NCBI GenBank assembly: GCA_020638455.1
Contig: JACKIK010000001.1
Span: forward strand, 1,168,229 to 1,232,228
Direction of reading: 5' to 3'
Source of the DNA: Hyphomonas sp.
GTDB taxonomy: Bacteria; Pseudomonadota; Alphaproteobacteria; Caulobacterales; Hyphomonadaceae
Length of the DNA: 64,000 bases
The position numbers were made by a program, and so were the translations under genes. The notes below the pieces were generated by a model that did no database searches, was not told the origin of the DNA, and saw only the letters and a program-made list of their open reading frames with translations. Of the stretch, positions 50,010-58,614 are shown piece after piece; the first letter of the stretch is position 1, and each line of letters begins with the position of its first letter.

Positions 50010-51614
50010 ATGCAATCCTACACGCTGACCCTCGACAAATTCCTGGACCATGCCGCGAAATGGTCCGGCAACCGGGAGATCGTTGGTGCGGATATCGAAG
50101 GCGCGACCAGCCGAATTGACTATTCAGTCCTTCGCGCACGGAGCAATCATCTCTCCGGTGCGCTCATTGCGCTCGGCCTGGTCTTTGGCGACCGTGTCGG
50201 CACGCTCGCCTGGAACACACAGCACCACCTCGAAATGTATTACGCAACAATGGGGGCGGGCCTCGTTTGCCACACGCTGAACCCCCGCTTTGCCGTCGCG
50301 CATCTGGCAACCATCATCAATGAGGCCGAAGATCGTATTCTTGCGGTGTCTGCAGACCTTCTATCGTTGCTTCGGGAGCTTCTGCCGCTTTGTCCTTGTG
50401 TCGAGCAGGTAATCCTCATGGACGGCGTACCGGCGCGCAGCGTTGCCTTGGATTTACCCGGCATCCGAGTCTGGGCGCTTGAAGCGCTGCTGAAGACGCA
50501 TGGGAGGCCCACGGAGTGGGGCGCGTTCGCAGAGGAAGCGCCCGCCGGGCTCTGCTACACATCGGGCACGACCGGCAAGCCGAAAGGTGTTCTGTATACG
50601 CACCGTTCCAACTACCTGCACACGCTGCGCGCCCTGCAGGCCGATGCCGTCGCGCTGACAGGCGCAGACTCCCTGCTGATTGCCGTGCCGATGTTTCATG
50701 CCAATGGCTGGGGTCTGCCCTTTGCCGCGCCGGCAGTCGGGGCGAAGCTCGTCTTACCGGGCCGGCAGGCCGATGGCGCCAGCCTTGCCCGACTCATGCG
50801 GGACGAGAAAGTTACGATTGCGGCCGGTGTGCAGACGGTCTGGCTTGGCGTTATCGATCATCTCGACCAGACCGGTGGCGATCTGCCGGATCTGAAGCGG
50901 ATCCTGATCGGCGGTTCCAAGTGTCCCGACGCGCTGATCCGCAGGATGGAGCAACGCCTGAGCGTCGAGGTTCAGACCAGCTGGGGCATGACGGAGCTCT
51001 CGCCCGTCGGCACGATTGCTGCGCCCGGCGACCCGAACGGTACACACGCGTCGGGACGCCCGCCCATGGGACTGGACCTGAAGTTGACCGATGCTGACGG
51101 CGCGGCCCTCGACGAACAGCGCGGCGTGGTCGGTCACCTCAAGGTGAAGGGGGCGAGCGTGGTGGACCGCTACTTCAGGGCGGAGACCGATGCGCTGGAT
51201 GCCGAAGGATATTTCGACACCGGTGATCTCGCGAGCATCGATGAGGCGGGCAATCTGACCATCTGCGGCCGCTCAAAAGACCTCATCAAGTCCGGCGGAG
51301 AATGGATCAACCCGGCCGAGATCGAGGACATTGTCGGCGACCAGCCTGGTGTCGGTCTGGTTGCCGTGATCGGCCGGGAAGACGCGAAATGGGGTGAGCG
51401 CCCGGTGCTTGTTGTCGAGCCGCAGGCGGGAATAGAGCTGAATGCGCAGGCCCTGCTCAATTCGCTTCGCAGCAGGGTCGCAGATTGGTGGATTCCCGAC
51501 CAGGTCGTGCAAGTGGGCGCGATGCCGCTGGCGGCGACTGGCAAGATTGATAAGAATCAGCTGAGAGCCGATTACGAACAGGGTCTGATTCCCACCATGG
51601 GGGTGGATGGTTGA
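50010..51614 (+). CDS. AMP-dependent acyl-CoA synthetase/ligase 4 (long-chain/AlkK-like)
   Basis: A 534-aa ANL-family ligase. The motifs are LCYTSGTTGKPKGVLYTHRS, SWGMTELSPVGT, YFDTGDLASIDEAGNL, GRSKDLIKSGGEWINP and the catalytic lysine in LAATGKIDKNQLR. The HRSNYLHTL and GEWINPAEIE forms are those of medium/long-chain fatty acid-CoA ligases (AlkK type). The start at 50010 has no good ribosome site. A TetR gene follows 47 bases after the stop. Confidence 0.92.
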   Translation: MQSYTLTLDKFLDHAAKWSGNREIVGADIEGATSRIDYSVLRARSNHLSGALIALGLVFGDRVGTLAWNTQHHLEMYYATMGAGLVCHTLNPRFAVAHLATIINEAEDRILAVSADLLSLLRELLPLCPCVEQVILMDGVPARSVALDLPGIRVWALEALLKTHGRPTEWGAFAEEAPAGLCYTSGTTGKPKGVLYTHRSNYLHTLRALQADAVALTGADSLLIAVPMFHANGWGLPFAAPAVGAKLVLPGRQADGASLARLMRDEKVTIAAGVQTVWLGVIDHLDQTGGDLPDLKRILIGGSKCPDALIRRMEQRLSVEVQTSWGMTELSPVGTIAAPGDPNGTHASGRPPMGLDLKLTDADGAALDEQRGVVGHLKVKGASVVDRYFRAETDALDAEGYFDTGDLASIDEAGNLTICGRSKDLIKSGGEWINPAEIEDIVGDQPGVGLVAVIGREDAKWGERPVLVVEPQAGIELNAQALLNSLRSRVADWWIPDQVVQVGAMPLAATGKIDKNQLRADYEQGLIPTMGVDG

Positions 51615-51661
51615 CGGACGTGAAACGCCCGACTTACCCTGAACAAGGAAGGGATGGCGCG

Positions 51662-52330
51662 ATGTCGAACACAGCAAGCAAGCGACCACGCCGGACCAAG
51701 GCAGAGCAGCGCGCAGAAAGCATCGAGCAGATTCTCGATGCCGCGGAGTACCTGTTTTCCCGGAGTGGTCTGCACGGGGTTACGCTACGTGACGTAGCCA
51801 AGCGCGTCGGCATCCATACGACGTTGGTGCACTATTATTTCGAAGATAAGCAGCACCTGTTCGAAGCTGTTTTCGCCCGGCGTGCCGGTGTTACCAGCGG
51901 CCGGCGGATGGAAGCGCTCAGCAAGTATGAGGAAGAGGCGGGCGATTCGCCGACCGTCGAAGGTGCCCTGCACGCCTTTCTCGATACGGACCTAGAACTT
52001 TACCACGAGGGCGGCGAACACTGGATGAACTATGCGGCGTTCTGCGCCCGCGTCAGCAACACGCCGGAAGGGGCTGAGCTGATGGACGTTCACTTCGATC
52101 CGGTGGTCCTGAAGTTGGTCAGCATCCTGAAGCGTGCGCTGCCCGACTATGCGGAAGAGGATATCTTCTGGGGATATCACTTCGTGACAGGCTCGCTGAT
52201 GAACACCCTAGCGCGGACGGGCCGCATCGACCGCCTGTCAGGAGGCGTCTGCCGTTCGGACGACTTTCCCGCCGTCAAGAAACGCATAGCGCGCTTCATG
52301 GCGGCAGGCTTCCTTGCCTTGAAAGACTAG
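51662..52330 (+). CDS. TetR-family regulator 2
   Basis: A 222-aa protein. The helix-turn-helix is VTLRDVAKRVGIHTTLVHYYFEDKQHLFEAVF, preceded by a basic N-terminus, and the C-terminal domain ends on FMAAGFLALKD. The ATG at 51662 has AAGGAAGGG before it; a TTG at 51611 inside the ligase is a worse choice. It follows ligase 4 and converges with the carboxylesterase, whose stop is four bases away. Candidate targets are the similar elements upstream of TonB receptor 2 and of the MFS/esterase unit, which is inference. Confidence 0.88.
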   Translation: MSNTASKRPRRTKAEQRAESIEQILDAAEYLFSRSGLHGVTLRDVAKRVGIHTTLVHYYFEDKQHLFEAVFARRAGVTSGRRMEALSKYEEEAGDSPTVEGALHAFLDTDLELYHEGGEHWMNYAAFCARVSNTPEGAELMDVHFDPVVLKLVSILKRALPDYAEEDIFWGYHFVTGSLMNTLARTGRIDRLSGGVCRSDDFPAVKKRIARFMAAGFLALKD

Positions 52331-52334
52331 AGCT

Positions 52335-54008
52335 TCAGGGGCAGTCGCCGTCGACGGGCTCCAAAGGTGGCGAGACAAGCCCCGTGTTCCAGTTCCAGGG
52401 ATAATTGCCACTCTGCTTGCGCCGGCACATTGCCGTTTCGTGCAGTTCGTACATGCCAGGGAACACACGCTCCGACGGATGCGGCGCATCGGTGAAATGC
52501 ATGTAGGCTGCCGTGCCATCATAGGTGGGCCAGTCCGGTTCGCCAGCCGCCACCGGATGGCCGGTAGCCGCAAAACTGGTCCAGTAGCCGACCATTGCAT
52601 CGGACAGTGCGTGTTCCTCCGATGTGTCCGGAATTTTGGGCCAGTTTGGAGGTGTGCGATCGAGCGTGCCGAACATGAAAGGCAGTTCGCTGGCATGGAA
52701 CGCGTGCAGGCCGGCATCCTCCGCACTCGGATAGGCATGGTCGAAGAGGTAGAGGAAGGCGCGTTCTCCGATGGCGGTCTGCTTTAGGGCAACACGCTCC
52801 GAGGTCCAGCCATAAAGCGCGTCCCGCGTATTTGCGATAATACTCTCTTCAAGGTCCGTGGCCGGATAGAGGCGCAGATATTCTTCCGCGAGGTCGAAAT
52901 ATTTTTCGCGGATCGTCGCTTCATAGTCGGCCGCTGAGGCGGGCACTTGCGGCGCGAGCGCTCTCAGGGAACGGATCTCTCCGGCATTGAAGCCGATCAG
53001 GACCGGGACGTGCGCCTGCTCTCCGGCGTCGAAAATGTCGACCATCTGCCCGGGCAGGACTCTTCCGTCTTCCGTCCCGAGCGGCACGAAATGCGCAGCG
53101 CTTGCCGCGTCGTAGACTTCCTTTGCGCCCATGGCGCGCAGGCCCTCTATCCCCAAGACGCCAAGTTGCTTCTCAAGCTGAAGGCCTGCCGATTCTGCTG
53201 AAGGCACGCCATAGCTGGTCTTCTTCAGGTCGGCCAGGGACACCATGTAGGCACTTTGCGCGATGGCCTTGGCGAACAGGCCCTTCGCCAGCGGAGAGGA
53301 CAGGAGGTAGAGCACGCTCAGCCCGCCGGCCGATTCGCCGGCGATCGTGACATTGTCCGGGTCGCCGCCAAACGCGCCGATATTCTGCTGCACCCATTTG
53401 AGTGCCTCGATCTGGTCGAGCAGACCGTAATTGCCCGACACGCCCATCGGGGACTCGGCGCTGAGCGCAGGGTGCGCCAGGTAGCCGAGTACGCCGAGCC
53501 GGTAATTGATGGAAACGACGACGACACCGCGTTCGGCCAATGCCGTGCCGTCATAAAGCGTCTCCTCGCTTGATCCCGTTCGCAGCGCGCCACCATGGAT
53601 CCAGACAATCACAGGCGCCTTGCGAGCATCCGTCGGTGCCCACACGTTCAGTGTCAGGCAATCCTCGCTCATTACGCCGATGTCTTGGGCGTAGATGCTG
53701 TTCGAGCGCGTGTCGGGCTGGATGCAGGCTGGTCCGAACTGTGTTGCATCGCGCAGACCGTCCCAGGATGCGGGCGGCTGGGGAGCCGTCCAGCGGGCCA
53801 TGCCGATGGGCGGCGCGGCATAGGGGATGCCCTCGAAAATGTTCAGTCCGTTTGCGGAAATTCCCGAGAGTTGTCCGCTCGCAATGGTAACGACCGGTGC
53901 TGTGGGGGCGGCCGCGGTGGGAACGGGCGCACCGGATCCGGTGCAGGCTGTGACAGCGAGACAGGCCGCAGCGACTGCGCGTGAGACCAGGCGTCGGAAC
54001 GGTCTCAC
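52335..54008 (-). CDS. carboxylesterase type B, lipoprotein
   Basis: A 557-aa exported esterase/lipase. A lipobox-like end at C22 (LAVTAC) suggests anchoring to the outer membrane. The type B signatures are EDCLTLNVW (116-122) and the nucleophile elbow IAGESAGG with S226; an acidic residue and a histidine follow in FMFGTLDR and LHAFHASELPF. The frame starts at GTG, overlapping the MFS stop by four bases (GTGA), so it is coupled to the transporter. It probably releases a carboxylic acid or alcohol from an ester for uptake by the neighbouring systems. Confidence 0.92.
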   Translation of the reverse strand: MRPFRRLVSRAVAAACLAVTACTGSGAPVPTAAAPTAPVVTIASGQLSGISANGLNIFEGIPYAAPPIGMARWTAPQPPASWDGLRDATQFGPACIQPDTRSNSIYAQDIGVMSEDCLTLNVWAPTDARKAPVIVWIHGGALRTGSSEETLYDGTALAERGVVVVSINYRLGVLGYLAHPALSAESPMGVSGNYGLLDQIEALKWVQQNIGAFGGDPDNVTIAGESAGGLSVLYLLSSPLAKGLFAKAIAQSAYMVSLADLKKTSYGVPSAESAGLQLEKQLGVLGIEGLRAMGAKEVYDAASAAHFVPLGTEDGRVLPGQMVDIFDAGEQAHVPVLIGFNAGEIRSLRALAPQVPASAADYEATIREKYFDLAEEYLRLYPATDLEESIIANTRDALYGWTSERVALKQTAIGERAFLYLFDHAYPSAEDAGLHAFHASELPFMFGTLDRTPPNWPKIPDTSEEHALSDAMVGYWTSFAATGHPVAAGEPDWPTYDGTAAYMHFTDAPHPSERVFPGMYELHETAMCRRKQSGNYPWNWNTGLVSPPLEPVDGDCP

Positions 54009-55339
54009 AGCTTTGTCTCCTCAGCTGACTGGCTTTCCTTCCTGAACAGGCGTGCCAGCCACAGGAACAGGACAATCGCCACGACATAGAATGGGACGAG
54101 CGTGTAGAGCGCGATCTGCAGCGAATTGTGCGGATGTGCCGCGCGGAAATAGTCGCTGGCCGCGCCGACATAGGTGGGGCCGAGGCCGAGGCCGATAAAA
54201 TTCATCACCAGCAACAGCAGGGCGCCCGACATCACACGCTGGTCCGGGCGGACTTCTTCCTGAACCAGCGCCACGGAGGAGGAGAGATAGAAATAGTTGA
54301 GGAAAGTCGGGCCAATCAGGAACAGGGTCGCAAGCTGCCATGACGGCGCCCAGACAAAAGCGATGTAGAAGGGAATGGCCAGCGCCAGCGAGGCTGCAGG
54401 GATCAGCGCATAGGCCTGCTTCGAGCGCTTGGTGTAAATGTCGATGACCCGGCCCGACACGAATATTCCGGCACTCATGCCGATGCCGACGACCAAGGCG
54501 TACCAGACAGCAACCTCACTGAGCGTCATGCCCTTTTCGCGCATCAGGAAAAGCGTCGTGAAATTGCCGAGCCCGTAAGTGATGAACTGGGTCGCCCCGC
54601 TGCCAAGTGCGGCGAGCACCAGCGTCGGGCGGTAGAAGAACATGATGAGTGTCGGCCAGAACCCGGTCTTTCCGGAGACGGCATCTGCCTGGACCGGGTC
54701 GAGCGCGCCGCGCGCCGGTTCGCGGACGGCGGCGACAATCAGCAGGGCCGCGGCGAGCCCGACGCCGCCGAGGATCAGGAAGGCAAGGCGCCAGCTGAAG
54801 GCGGCGGCTATCGCGGCGCCGAACGCGATACCCAGCGCCGCGCCGATGGGCGGGCCGAGATTGTAGATGCCGAGCGCGGTGCCGCGCCGGCCGGGCGGGA
54901 AGTAGTCGGATATGATGGCATAGGAGGGTGGCACGCCCCCCGCTTCGCCGAAGCCGACCGTCATCCTCGCGACGACCAGCTGCGGATAGGTACGTGCGAG
55001 GCCGCAGGCCATGGTCGCAGCGCTCCAGATGGCGCAGGCGACGGTCAGCACCGCCACGCGATTGGTCTTGTCGGCCAGCCACCCCACCGGGATGGCGATG
55101 AAGCAATAGAAGAAAGCGAAGTACAGCCCGCCAATGAGGCCGAGCTGGCTGTCGGAGATGTGGAGCGTATCCTGGATGGGCTTGGCAAGGATCGACAGGA
55201 GCTGCCGGTCGAGAAAGTTCAGGACGTAGACGAAGCAGAGCACGGCCAGCACGATCCAGGCGCGTGCGCCCGGCCGCGCCGGTGACGCGGCCGCGGCGGG
55301 AAAGGCGGAAGCAGGCGGGGCGGCATCCTGTGCGGTCAT
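54005..55339 (-). CDS. MFS transporter, spinster type (carboxylesterase unit)
   Basis: A 444-aa, twelve-helix major facilitator. TM1 contains YVLNFLDRQLLSILAKPIQDTL, and the loop motif is PVGWLADKTNRVAVL; both match spinster-like MFS proteins and the transporter at 25178-26515. It is coupled to the carboxylesterase downstream. Upstream, its ATG overlaps the stop of a possible 36-codon leader frame. Its substrate is presumably the ester or the acid produced from it. Confidence 0.92.
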   Translation of the reverse strand: MTAQDAAPPASAFPAAAASPARPGARAWIVLAVLCFVYVLNFLDRQLLSILAKPIQDTLHISDSQLGLIGGLYFAFFYCFIAIPVGWLADKTNRVAVLTVACAIWSAATMACGLARTYPQLVVARMTVGFGEAGGVPPSYAIISDYFPPGRRGTALGIYNLGPPIGAALGIAFGAAIAAAFSWRLAFLILGGVGLAAALLIVAAVREPARGALDPVQADAVSGKTGFWPTLIMFFYRPTLVLAALGSGATQFITYGLGNFTTLFLMREKGMTLSEVAVWYALVVGIGMSAGIFVSGRVIDIYTKRSKQAYALIPAASLALAIPFYIAFVWAPSWQLATLFLIGPTFLNYFYLSSSVALVQEEVRPDQRVMSGALLLLVMNFIGLGLGPTYVGAASDYFRAAHPHNSLQIALYTLVPFYVVAIVLFLWLARLFRKESQSAEETKL

Positions 55340-55446
55340 CGTTCAATGCCCCGCCGGGCAGCCGCCGGTACCTCGTTCCACCGCGCCAGCGGGTGGGGAT
55401 GCCCCGGTGTGCGCGATATTGCACACACGAACCGCGAGTTGTGCAT
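55336..55446 (-). CDS. possible 36-aa leader peptide coupled to the MFS gene
   Basis: An open frame of 36 codons begins at the ATG at 55446, nine bases after a strong GGGAGG, and ends with a TGA that overlaps the MFS ATG (ATGA). The peptide (starting MHNSRFVCAISRTPGHPHP) is basic and has no membrane segment. The MFS gene itself has only a weak ribosome site, so its translation may depend on this frame. A non-coding leader remains possible. Confidence 0.4.
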   Translation of the reverse strand: MHNSRFVCAISRTPGHPHPLARWNEVPAAARRGIER

Positions 55447-55526
55447 CGGTTTCATCCTCCCAGGAGTCGTGTCGATCTGACGTCGACTTGCTGCCGGCAC
55501 CTTGCCTTCATCCGCGGGGCGCCGTC

Positions 55527-55552
55527 AACACTCACTATAATGTGGATGAATA
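55527..55552. promoter_or_regulatory. element shared with the TonB receptor 2 promoter
   Basis: AACACTCACT at 55527-55536 followed by an ATGAATA-like end matches 19 of 26 positions of 44471-44496, the operator region of TonB receptor 2. It lies about 190 bases upstream of the MFS start. A common regulator is possible; the right half is less palindromic here. Confidence 0.4.
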
Positions 55553-55621
55553 TTATTCGAGCCGCCGAACCCGTGCTGCGCGTGCGGGCGCCGGCGGGCG
55601 ATACAGGCCTGGGACGGGGAA

Positions 55622-56458
55622 TCAGACGGGCTTGTGCGCGAGGATCAGCGTGGGGCAGACGGTGCCGGCTTCGACCATGGCGGAGAGGTTTGCGACCTTC
55701 TCCCGTGCATCCTGTCCCATGACGAGGTGAACGCCCAGCGGGGAGCTGCCGCCACCAGCGGCCATGCGCGCCCGGGCCTGTTCGAAAAATGCCAGCGCAG
55801 TATCCCGCATCGAAACGGCGGCATCGGGGGAGAGGCCTGCCGCCGCGAGACTGGCCGCATAATCGGCGGGCGTGGCGACGAAAGACATGGTCTGGTCCCG
55901 CGCCCACGGCACCGGAAACCGCAGTGGTTCTTCCCCGGTACGCATGACGTCATAGATTGCTGCGATGCCGCCGGGTTTCAGGACGCGCGCGATTTCAGCC
56001 GCAAGCCGGTCCTTGTCGGCGATGTTCATGCCGACATGCAGCATGGTCACACGGTCAAACCGGTCAGTCCCGAGCGGTATGTCCGTCGCATCAGCGACAG
56101 AGAGCATGATACGATTGCCAAGCCCGAGGTCCGCATTCAGCTGGTTTCCGACGTCCACGAACTCAGGCGTCAGGTCGATCCCGGTCACTTGACAGCCATA
56201 CCGGGTGGCGAGGAAACGAGCGGTCCCGCCAATTCCGCAGCCGATGTCCAGAACCTGGCAATCCGGCCCCGGTATGACCCGGTCTGCTAGGGCCTCCGTC
56301 GCGGTCCGACCGCCGATATGGAACTCGTCGACGCCGCCCAGGAGGTCGACATCGCTGGCGTCCGATTTCGTCCGGGCCGCCTTCAGCCCGGCCCGAATCG
56401 CCTGCAACAGGTTCCCGCTCGAATAGTGCCCGGTAATTCCGGTCTGACTGGACTGCAT
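55622..56458 (-). CDS. SAM-dependent class I methyltransferase
   Basis: A 278-aa methyltransferase with motif I VLDIGCGIGGTARFLA, motif II region ATDIPLGTDRFDRVTML and post-motif ARVLKPGGIAAIYDV. It resembles the sarcosine/dimethylglycine and UbiE-like group that methylates small molecules. The ATG at 56458 has a GGAAGGAAG before it; the 21 extra upstream codons are not needed. It stands alone, between the MFS promoter region and the divergent surface-protein genes. The substrate is unknown. Confidence 0.9.
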   Translation of the reverse strand: MQSSQTGITGHYSSGNLLQAIRAGLKAARTKSDASDVDLLGGVDEFHIGGRTATEALADRVIPGPDCQVLDIGCGIGGTARFLATRYGCQVTGIDLTPEFVDVGNQLNADLGLGNRIMLSVADATDIPLGTDRFDRVTMLHVGMNIADKDRLAAEIARVLKPGGIAAIYDVMRTGEEPLRFPVPWARDQTMSFVATPADYAASLAAAGLSPDAAVSMRDTALAFFEQARARMAAGGGSSPLGVHLVMGQDAREKVANLSAMVEAGTVCPTLILAHKPV

Positions 56459-56547
56459 CCTGGCTTCCTTCCGTGTCCGGCGTTGTGCGGCCGCCCTCAA
56501 AAAATCATGTTTATGTGGCATCCGGCAGGGGACAATTTCAAACCCTT

Positions 56548-56602
56548 GTTAACGGTTTTGCGGCAGCTTGCAGATGTTAACGGGCGGCGCAAAAGGATTA
56601 AC
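56548..56602. promoter_or_regulatory. repeated TTAAC motifs before the surface locus
   Basis: GTTAACGG occurs at 56548-56555 and 56576-56583, and another TTAAC at 56598-56602. The TTAAC cores are 28 and 21 bases apart, on one face of the helix or nearly so. They resemble CtrA half-sites, but the full TTAA-N7-TTAA form is not present. Confidence 0.3.
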
Positions 56603-56605
56603 CTC

Positions 56606-57079
56606 ATGATGAGATCTGCAATTCTGGCGATGGCCGGGTTTCTGCTGGCGGGCCCTTCGTTCGCAGCAGGCCTGTCTGCCGAGCAGGTGATCGAGCGGAT
56701 GATCGTGACGGAATCCGAAGACGGATCGACGGAAGTGGAGCTGGTTCCGGCGGAGACGGTCACACCTGGCGACGAACTGGTCTACTCGCTGAACTTCCGG
56801 AATGACGGCGTGGAGTCCGCTGAAAACGTCGTGCTCACCGTGCCGGTGCCGCCGGAAGTGAACTATGTCGAGAACTCCGCATCGACCGACGACGCCGTCG
56901 TCGCCTTCTCTGCTGACGGCGGAAAATCCTTCTCACCGCGCGGTGACCTCGAAGTCGTTGTCGACGGCGAAAAGCGCGCCGCGCTGGCAGGTGAGATCAC
57001 CCACGTCCGTTGGACCTTTCGCGACAAAATCAATCCGGGCTCCTCCGGGACGCTCGAGTTCCACGCTGTCCTGAAATAG
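56606..57079 (+). CDS. small exported DUF11-like domain protein
   Basis: A 157-aa protein with a signal peptide (about residues 1-20, GFLLAGPSFAAG). A single beta-sandwich repeat of the DUF11/conserved-repeat type follows, with VTPGDELVYSLNFRNDGVE and NVVLTVPVPPEVNYVENSAS. It is the minimal version of the domains in the next two genes. I chose the ATG at 56606 (an AAAGGA sequence lies upstream; a second ATG follows directly). Shortly after the stop, CTGCAG-TTTTTT-CTGCAG (57086-57103) forms a weak hairpin. Confidence 0.8.
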   Translation: MMRSAILAMAGFLLAGPSFAAGLSAEQVIERMIVTESEDGSTEVELVPAETVTPGDELVYSLNFRNDGVESAENVVLTVPVPPEVNYVENSASTDDAVVAFSADGGKSFSPRGDLEVVVDGEKRAALAGEITHVRWTFRDKINPGSSGTLEFHAVLK

Positions 57080-57219
57080 CCATATCTGCAGTTTTTTCTG
57101 CAGGATGCGGCGGCGTACAGGCGTCGCTGGCAACCAATCGGTAACCTTAATATGCACCGGCCATTTTAGGCTGAATTTAAGCTATTTGCGGCATTGTCCG
57201 GACTGTCGAACAGACAAAG

Positions 57220-58380
57220 ATGGATAATAAAATGCCGACCAACTTCAGAATGCGTATCGCCGCATTGCTGGCCTGTGCAGTAGCGCTGGCCGGAAATGCA
57301 ATGGCACAGCGCACCGATGCCGGCACAACTGTGAGCAACACCTTCACACTCAATTATGAGGTGTCGGGAACGGCTCAGCCCCAGATTGACAATACGGCAT
57401 CGCCCACAGTCTTCACCGTCGACCGCCTGGTCGACCTGACAATCACGACACTGGACGCAACCCAGAACGTTGCGCCCAACTCGACCGGGAATACGATCCG
57501 CTACCGGCTCACCAACCTCGGCAACGACAATCAGGCCTACGACCTGAGTGTCTCGACCGCGGGCAGCACCTATACGCCCGGAAGCGTGACGATCACCTAT
57601 TTCATCGACGAGGACAGTTCAGGCACGCTCAACGGCTCTGAATCCCTCCAGACGTACACGTCGGGAAATCCGACCATCGACATCGCGCCGGACGCGGAAG
57701 TTGTCGTGATCGTCTCGAGCTCGGTTCCTGCGGGGACGGCGGATGGTGAGAGCGCAACGCTGACCCTGGTCGCCGACACACTCTTCCCGGTGACGTCCGT
57801 TGATGTGACCTGTACGCCGTCGACCTGTACGGCGGGCGACCCGGTGGTGGGCGACTCCGATGGCAATGATCTCGTGAATGCCGCCGAGAGTGTCCTGGCC
57901 GATGGTGCCGGTGTGACCGACAGTGCCAATGCCGGTGATTATTCGGCGAGCGGCGTGCTGAACGTGCTTGCCCCGACGCTGGCTGCGTCCAAGACCGTGG
58001 TCGTGTTTGACACCGATCCGGGGTCCGATGCGGCCTGCTCGGCCCTGACGTCCGCGGCGGTGGGTGACCAGTATTCGGTTCCGGGCGCCTGCGTGCAGTA
58101 CGTCATCTCCGTGGCGAACACCGGAAACGGCACTGCGAGCAATCTCAGCATATCGGACCGTCTGCCGGGGGAAGTCCGCTTCCTGAAGGCGGAACTCGAC
58201 ACTTCCAGCTCCACCGGGTTCGACGACTATTCGGGAACGGCCGGCACCGGTCCCGTCCTGACCGCCCCGTCGGCTGCGGAGGACTGTGATGGGTCCAGCA
58301 ACTGCCTGGTGAGCCTCTCCGACGCGATCCTTTCGCCCAGTGAGAATGGCCAGATCCGCATCTGGGCACTCGTCCGCTAA
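57220..58380 (+). CDS. exported DUF11/isopeptide-like repeat protein
   Basis: A 386-aa protein with a signal peptide ending near residue 29 (AGNAMAQ). It has at least two beta-sandwich repeats: VDLTITTLDATQNVAPNSTGNTIRYRL in the first and TLAASKTVVVFDTDPG with YVISVANTGNGTASNLSISDRLPG in the second. The DUF11 signature (NTGNGTASNLSISDRLP) is unmistakable. Four cysteines in CTPSTCTAG, ACSALT and DCDGSSNC could form disulfides. It is probably a surface or periplasmic structural protein working with its larger neighbour. An intrinsic terminator follows. Confidence 0.82.
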   Translation: MDNKMPTNFRMRIAALLACAVALAGNAMAQRTDAGTTVSNTFTLNYEVSGTAQPQIDNTASPTVFTVDRLVDLTITTLDATQNVAPNSTGNTIRYRLTNLGNDNQAYDLSVSTAGSTYTPGSVTITYFIDEDSSGTLNGSESLQTYTSGNPTIDIAPDAEVVVIVSSSVPAGTADGESATLTLVADTLFPVTSVDVTCTPSTCTAGDPVVGDSDGNDLVNAAESVLADGAGVTDSANAGDYSASGVLNVLAPTLAASKTVVVFDTDPGSDAACSALTSAAVGDQYSVPGACVQYVISVANTGNGTASNLSISDRLPGEVRFLKAELDTSSSTGFDDYSGTAGTGPVLTAPSAAEDCDGSSNCLVSLSDAILSPSENGQIRIWALVR

Positions 58381-58408
58381 CCCTCCGACTACCGACCAAA
58401 CCAGAGAG

Positions 58409-58441
58409 CCCCGGACCGTTATCACGGTCCGGGGTTTTCTT
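58409..58441 (+). terminator. intrinsic terminator after the 386-aa gene
   Basis: CCCCGGACCGT (58409-58419) pairs perfectly with ACGGTCCGGGG (58424-58434) across the TATC loop, followed by TTTTCTT. It separates the 386-aa gene from the large gene, which must have its own promoter or be fed by read-through. Confidence 0.88.
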
Positions 58442-58614
58442 CATAGACCCATGAAATTTATCGGAATTTTCCGCTTTCTCTTTGCGGCCCGGAAACCATA
58501 ACGCGCGATACTGAGCAGGCAGGAAAAGGACAGCTCCACGGGGCAGAATCCTGCCGGCCGACCGCACAAGAAGCGCGGCAGCCGACCTAGCAAGGTGATG
58601 GAGAAGTCGGGTCG

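Noticed and set aside
58451..58501. 16-codon hydrophobic frame before the 1686-aa gene
   Set aside because: No ribosome site and too short to judge; probably chance.
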